DNA of 9,128 nt, from the NCBI GenBank assembly GCA_025462785.1, contig JAOAPG010000206.1:1-9128 (forward strand). The letters run 5' to 3'. Made by a program: the position numbers and the translations under genes. This stretch comes from Acidobacteriaceae bacterium (lineage in GTDB: Bacteria; Acidobacteriota; Terriglobia; Terriglobales; Acidobacteriaceae). Numbering within the stretch: the stretch's first letter is position 1; every line of letters starts with the position of its first letter. Shown here piece by piece: positions 6,141-9,128 of this stretch. The notes beneath the pieces were generated by a model. It was not told where the DNA came from and did no database searches. It saw nothing but the letters and a program-made list of their open reading frames with translations.

Positions 6141-6166
6141 CCAGACGGTTACCAGCGTACGCTTAC
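6141..6166. repeat. IS66 right terminal inverted repeat
   Basis: Ends in ACGCTTAC; the reverse complement starts GTAAGCGTACGCTGGTAACC and matches the left end at 21 of 26 positions. Followed directly by the GAACGATA target duplication. Confidence 0.9.
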
Positions 6167-6174
6167 GAACGATA
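6167..6174. repeat. right copy of the 8-bp IS66 target-site duplication
   Basis: GAACGATA directly follows the right end of the element and is identical to 3593-3600. Confidence 0.93.
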
Positions 6175-6408
6175 CGCATTTCATTTGCGGGCAGGAGCAC
6201 ACGCTATACATCAGCAACAAGCTGATGACAGAAACATTAGCCCGTAGCATCGCGAAGGCAATCGGCTTGGGAACAGCAAAAGTTGCCGGATATTCAAGAA
6301 TCTGGTTTTCAGACGGGGGGCGAGCAGAAGCCGCCGCAAATTTCTGGGAATACGACGTGCGCACCAGAAAGGTACGGCACGGAGTTCAACAAAGTAAAGA
6401 CATCAAGT
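6174..6408 (+). pseudogene. 3' part of the interrupted secreted protein gene, lacking its own end
   Basis: This continues the frame of 3438-3600 after removal of the IS: THFICGQEHTLYISNKL, MTETLARSIAKAIGLGTAK, VAGYSRIWFSDGG, AEAAANFWEYDVRT. This reads as a natural globular domain up to about residue 124 (6383). Beyond that the frame stays open but becomes nonsense as it passes into DNA that encodes, in another frame, a Crp/Fnr protein. The natural C-terminus and stop are therefore missing, probably removed by the event that also removed the start of the Crp gene. I do not recognise the family. The end coordinate given is the approximate breakpoint, not a stop codon. Confidence 0.55.
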
Positions 6409-7092
6409 GGCGGCGATCCTACGGACGGATTGTTCTTTATCCAAACGGGAAAGGTGCAGCTCAACGTTGTATCGGAAGGCGGGAAAGAAGCAACTCTCGG
6501 CATTTTGAGCGAAGGCGATTTCTTTGGGGAAGGTGGTCTTGCTGGCCAGCTTTTACGCATGTCAACTGCAACTGCAACGACGGACTGCGTTCTTCTGCAT
6601 GTTGAGAAAAAGGCGATGATGCTGGCAATGAGCATGGAACCAAAACTCTCTGCCCTGTTTGTAGCATATTTGCTGAAGCGAAACATCCGATATCAGGATG
6701 ATCTAGTCGATCAACTTTTCAATTCGAGCGAAAAGCGGCTGGCGCGAGTTCTTCTGTTGATGGCGCAGTTCGGCAAAGAAGGGGTGTCCGAAATGGTGGT
6801 CCCCAGACTAAGTCAGGAGACTCTGGCAGAGATGGTGGGGACGACCCGCTCGCGGGTCAGCTTCTTCATGAACCGATTCAGGAAGCTCCGGTTTATCAAC
6901 TACGACGTTGGAGATAAATTACATGTCCACAGTTCGCTTCTGAACGTTGTTCTTCACGACGAAGATGGAACACCCGTGATCTCGGAGGCCAAGAAAAAAC
7001 GTGCGGAACCACCTGCGACGCCTGGCTTACCGCCTGACAAAGAGCGTGCCAAGAGGCCACCGCTCCCGCCCACCCAACAACGGCGAAAGTGA
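6409..7092 (+). pseudogene. Crp/Fnr-family transcriptional regulator lacking its N-terminus
   Basis: Homologous to the intact regulator at 8145-8816 from GDPTDGLFFIQTGKVQL onwards: the rest of the cyclic-nucleotide-type beta roll (GILSEGDFFGEGGLAG), the dimerisation helix, LVDQLFNSSEKRLARVLLLM, and a C-terminal HTH_Crp (LSQETLAEMVGTTRSRVSFF, MNRFRKL). About 40 residues of the N-terminal beta roll are missing. The frame stays open upstream to a TTG at 6283, but those residues (GFQTGGEQKPPQISGNTT and so on) do not resemble the family and overlap the secreted protein frame. No good start codon exists near the breakpoint. It also carries a basic, Pro-rich tail of about 45 residues (PPDKERAKRPPLPPTQQRRK) absent from the paralogue. 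The helix-turn-helix is intact, so an internally initiated fragment could still bind DNA, but this is most likely a pseudogene. Confidence 0.68.
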
Positions 7093-7105
7093 CGCGTCAT
7101 AGTCC

Positions 7106-7130
7106 CGCTAGCCACTAGCGTCTTTCCCTC
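7106..7130 (+). terminator. weak terminator-like hairpin between convergent genes
   Basis: CGCTAG (7106-7111) and CTAGCG (7115-7120) pair around a 3-nt loop, followed by TCTTTCCCTC. It lies 13 bp past the Crp-like stop and before the convergent LolA-like stop at 7154. The stem is short and the T tract is mixed, so this is weak. Confidence 0.3.
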
Positions 7131-7153
7131 TAAAGGAAACTGAGATGTCAGTC

Positions 7154-7954
7154 TTAATCCGTGATTGGACGACAATCAGAGTCTCGAAATTTCTTCCCAT
7201 CGCAAGGCTCATGTTGCGGCACAGTAGAGAGCGGCTCGGAGGCTCGGATATTGAGACCGGCAAGGGTGTATCGCCCTAGGAAGCGGACTGTAGCAATAGC
7301 GTCGAAGGAAATGGGTACCCACATACCGCCCAATTCCGCAAATTGCAGAGTGATATGAATGTTCTTAATCCAAAAGGAGGGGCTTTTGGCGGGGACTCCT
7401 TCAATTCGGCGGACACGGAAAGTGCTCGCATCTACCCAAATCTGGCCCTGCAAAAGATACTTGTCCTTCCGCTTCGGGACAATCCGCAAAACGTACTCAG
7501 GAACGACACCGAAGTTCTCTTGCCTAAGAAAAACGAAGTCATAATTCGTTCGACTGATCTCGCTACCGAGTCCTTTTTTTGCCGACTCGGTTTCCCGGTC
7601 TAGAAGCTCGCGAACTATCTTTTCTCCCCTTGAGTTCCCTCGCGCTCGCGTAATCTTGTATGTCTTCACGTCGGGAGGAACGAAATTGATCTGCGCCATG
7701 ACCTCGGAGGTGGGTTGCTCATCATTGCCGCGGAAAACTTTGTATTCTCGTGTCACCTCGTATGGTCGAGATCGAGCGGGGTCCTGGTGCTGGACATCCT
7801 CCAAGCGTTGCAGTATCGGGTTCAGATCGGGAGATTTGATTTCAGCGGTGGACGAAGGCACCTGTGACGATGAGGCGAGCGCCGCCAAAACAACGACAAT
7901 GGGCAGCCAGAGTTTTGGCATAGCTGTTTTAGTAATTTCTGCTTCGGGAGTCAT
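7154..7954 (-). CDS. exported LolA-like (outer-membrane lipoprotein-sorting type) protein of unknown role
   Basis: A 266-residue protein with an N-terminal signal peptide (MPKLWLPIVVVLAALASSS), so it is probably periplasmic. The body is beta-rich, with features of the LolA/LolB-like fold: EVTREYKVFRGNDEQPTSEV, an FVPPDVKTYKITRARG strand pair, YLLQGQIWVDASTFRVRRIE, and PISFDAIATVRFLGRYTLAG. In that fold a W-x-D-x-x-T-F-R-V-R-R strand is typical. Several Acidobacteriota secreted proteins have this architecture without a proven substrate. The start may be ATG 7954 or ATG 7921; neither has a strong ribosome binding site, and 7921 puts the signal peptide at the very N-terminus. It lies 190 bp downstream of the intact Crp/Fnr gene on the same strand and could be its target. 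No lipobox is seen. Confidence 0.65.
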   Translation of the reverse strand: MTPEAEITKTAMPKLWLPIVVVLAALASSSQVPSSTAEIKSPDLNPILQRLEDVQHQDPARSRPYEVTREYKVFRGNDEQPTSEVMAQINFVPPDVKTYKITRARGNSRGEKIVRELLDRETESAKKGLGSEISRTNYDFVFLRQENFGVVPEYVLRIVPKRKDKYLLQGQIWVDASTFRVRRIEGVPAKSPSFWIKNIHITLQFAELGGMWVPISFDAIATVRFLGRYTLAGLNIRASEPLSTVPQHEPCDGKKFRDSDCRPITD

Positions 7955-8097
7955 TTCTTGGGGGCTGAGAGTCTTTCCGCCTGCCGCGCAGCGCCGCGGT
8001 GGTGGTATCGTGCTGCAAATCCCGCAGGCTACCCATGCAATACCCGATTTCTCAAAGCATTATTGGTATCTAAGAAAATGCTAGTCGGGTGGCCGAA

Positions 8098-8131
8098 AGT
8101 ACGTCTGTTCGAAAAGTACATCTGTTCAAAA
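8098..8131. repeat. two tandem 17-bp repeats in the crp to LolA-like intergenic region
   Basis: AGTACGTCTGTTCGAAA (8098-8114) is followed directly by AGTACATCTGTTCAAAA (8115-8131), 15 of 17 identical. They lie just past the stop of the Crp/Fnr gene, upstream of the LolA-like gene. A second repeat, TCATGAAG at 8137-8144 and 8150-8157, overlaps the crp stop region. The spacing of 17 bp is not a whole number of helical turns, so a cooperative operator is not obvious. Function is unknown. Confidence 0.6.
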
Positions 8132-8144
8132 TTGCTCATGAAGC

Positions 8145-8816
8145 TCAGTCATGAAGAACGATGTTGAGAAGTGAACTGTGAACTCGCAATGCATCGCCAG
8201 CGTGATAATCAATGAATCCCAATTTCCTAAACCTGTTCATGAAAAAGCTGACCCGCGAGCGAGTGGTGCCCACCATCTCTGCTAGAGTTTCTTGACTGAT
8301 TTTGGGAATTGCAACTTCGGGTTTTCCTTCTTTGCCAAAGTGAGCCAGCAAGAGAAGAACGCGAGCAAGTCGTTTCTCACTGGAATTGAAAAGTTGATCG
8401 ACTAAATCCTCTTCGTATCGGATGTTCCGTGTCAGCAAATATGCCACGAACATGTCGGAAAAGGCGTGTTCCCCGTGAAGCACTTCCATCATCGCCTTCT
8501 TATCGATTCGCATCACAGAGCAATCGGTCATTGCGGCAGCAGAGCACAGGCGCAGCGGTTGGCCTGTAAGGCAACCTTCACCGAAGAAATCGCCCTCGTT
8601 CAGAATGCCTATTGTGACTTCCTTCCCCCTCTTCGCCACAACGGTGAGTTTTACCTTCCCTTTTTGTATATAAAAAACAGCATCGGACGAGTCGCCCTGA
8701 ATAAAGATCGTCTGCTTTCTGGGAAAAGCTGCGATCTTCCTACCGCCGTCGATTGTCGAAAGGAATGTCTTGGGATCGAATTTGTTAAGTTTCTCGGCCG
8801 CTACCACGGGTGTCAT
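8145..8816 (-). CDS. Crp/Fnr-family transcriptional regulator, intact
   Basis: A 223-residue regulator. Residues about 25-110 form the cyclic-nucleotide-type sensor (IFIQGDSSDAVFYIQKGKVK, GILNEGDFFGEGCLTGQ), then a dimerisation helix to about 145, and HTH_Crp at 170-200 (ISQETLAEMVGTTRSRVSFF). The phosphate-binding cassette is altered: after FGEG comes LTGQPLRLCSAAA rather than the cAMP-type R-[ST]-A, and there is no N-terminal FNR-type cysteine cluster. The ligand is therefore not cAMP with any certainty, and is probably not sensed through an FeS centre. The ATG at 8816 has GAGAGGGG about seven bases upstream. It lies divergent from the right-edge gene and upstream of the LolA-like gene. It is a close paralogue of the truncated regulator at 6409-7092. 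Confidence 0.9.
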   Translation of the reverse strand: MTPVVAAEKLNKFDPKTFLSTIDGGRKIAAFPRKQTIFIQGDSSDAVFYIQKGKVKLTVVAKRGKEVTIGILNEGDFFGEGCLTGQPLRLCSAAAMTDCSVMRIDKKAMMEVLHGEHAFSDMFVAYLLTRNIRYEEDLVDQLFNSSEKRLARVLLLLAHFGKEGKPEVAIPKISQETLAEMVGTTRSRVSFFMNRFRKLGFIDYHAGDALRVHSSLLNIVLHD

Positions 8817-9098
8817 CGTTGGCCCCTCTCAAGAGTTCCGAATTTGCCGACGGCCACTCTCTGAGGATAAATAAATGCGCAAGAAGGGCGAGAACAACAT
8901 CAAGCTTGCGAGAAAAACTGCAATTTATTCGACGGAAATAATGATTTCACCTCTTGGCATCGAAAGTCAAAGAAAAACCGCACCTTCCTGCAAGGGAAGA
9001 TCCATTGAATGAAGTCGTGCGTTGTTCTAGGCGATCGTCAGGCCATTGCTGAATCTCCCGAAGATCGCGACCAGGATGGTCCGCTGATAGGATTTTCC
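8817..9098. other. divergent intergenic region between the Crp/Fnr gene and the right-edge gene
   Basis: A 282-bp A/T-richer stretch that should hold the divergent promoters, though I cannot place a convincing -10/-35 pair. A plus-strand 45-codon open frame (ATG 8875 to TGA 9010-9012, starting MRKKGENNIK) has TGAGGA upstream, but its composition (many Lys, Ser, Ile) does not resemble known proteins. It is treated as probably non-coding. Confidence 0.35.
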
Positions 9099-9128
9099 AT
9101 GTTTGAACGCAATGTCTCTATTCATCTG
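9099..9128 (+). CDS. start of a probable antibiotic biosynthesis monooxygenase (ABM)-like protein, cut by the window edge
   Basis: Only ten codons are visible, reading MFERNVSIHL, with AGGA (9089-9092) six bases before the ATG. From memory, small ABM-fold proteins common in Acidobacteriota begin MF-x-R-x-V-S-x-x-L-K-P-N-S, which is the basis of this guess. The first strand of the ABM ferredoxin-like fold would fit. It is divergent from the Crp/Fnr gene. Confidence 0.35.
   Translation, partial: MFERNVSIHL

Larger units (their letters stand above)
3601..6166 (-). mobile_element. complete IS66-family insertion sequence, 2566 bp
   Basis: Both ends start with GTAAGCGT, in line with the GTAA ends known for IS66, and form an imperfect inverted repeat matching at 21 of the first 26 bases. 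It is flanked by a perfect 8-bp direct repeat, GAACGATA. Inside are the three standard genes tnpA, tnpB and tnpC in order on the minus strand, plus subterminal GTGGACAC hairpins at both ends. Length fits the family. It landed inside the secreted protein gene in the opposite orientation. The perfect target duplication suggests fairly recent insertion, but the tnpC frameshift suggests this copy can no longer move without help. Confidence 0.95.

Noticed and set aside
7950..7990. GGGGGCTGAGAG on the plus strand, resembling the start of a TPP riboswitch.
   Set aside because: The required ACCTGA...GATAATGCCAGCG part is absent, and the genes on both sides are on the other strand.
9013..9128. Minus-strand open frame at the right edge starting MNRDIAFKHGKSYQRT.
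   Set aside because: Only about 32 codons, no ribosome binding site visible, and it is antisense to the better-supported plus-strand start at 9099.
1..9128. CRISPR array, tRNA or rRNA genes, phage genes, retron or other defence cassette.
   Set aside because: No regularly spaced repeats, no conserved RNA gene sequence, and no protein with reverse transcriptase, phage structural or known defence domains was seen apart from the vapBC pair.

Overview
The window looks like a chromosomal segment of a soil-type Acidobacteriota bacterium. This rests on family resemblance only: the Crp/Fnr regulators with a LVDQLFNSSEKRLARVLLL core, the STAS protein with a degenerate phosphorylation motif, the LolA-like secreted protein and the first residues of a right-edge gene (MFERNVSIHL) all resemble acidobacterial families as I remember them. 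No rRNA or tRNA gene is present to confirm it.

Layout. Positions 1-192 hold a possible gene tail. Positions 206-828 hold a compact vapBC toxin-antitoxin operon on the minus strand with a clear extended -10 promoter. Positions 884-1321 hold no gene I can defend. Positions 1322-3342 (minus strand) hold a regulatory cascade in decay: a sigma54 enhancer-binding activator (EBP) broken by about four indels and missing its front half, then a sigma54-type promoter with upstream inverted repeats, then a STAS-domain gene with one in-frame stop, then an ECF sigma factor that has lost its promoter-recognition helix-turn-helix. Positions 3343-6408 carry pieces of a plus-strand operon, including a small secreted protein gene cut in two by a complete IS66-family element at 3601-6166. 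That element has GTAAGCGT ends and a perfect 8-bp target duplication, GAACGATA. Its tnpA and tnpB are intact but tnpC carries a frameshift. The second half of the secreted protein gene runs into a Crp/Fnr gene that has lost its 5' end (to 7092). On the minus strand follow a LolA-like exported protein (7154-7954) and an intact Crp/Fnr paralogue (8145-8816). The first ten codons of a plus-strand gene reach the right edge.

How the parts fit together. The ancestral logic of the middle block seems to be an EBP activating a sigma54 promoter that drives a STAS protein and an alternative sigma factor. All of these are now damaged, as are the truncated Crp and the interrupted secreted protein gene. 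The flanking vapBC and right-hand crp/LolA-like genes are intact. The most informative signal is therefore a decayed regulatory island with at least three rearrangement breakpoints (near 1565, 3343 and 6390-6409) plus a traceable IS66 insertion, rather than a new functional system. If the indels are assembly errors, the sigma54-STAS-ECF cascade would be largely restored and would itself be the interesting system.
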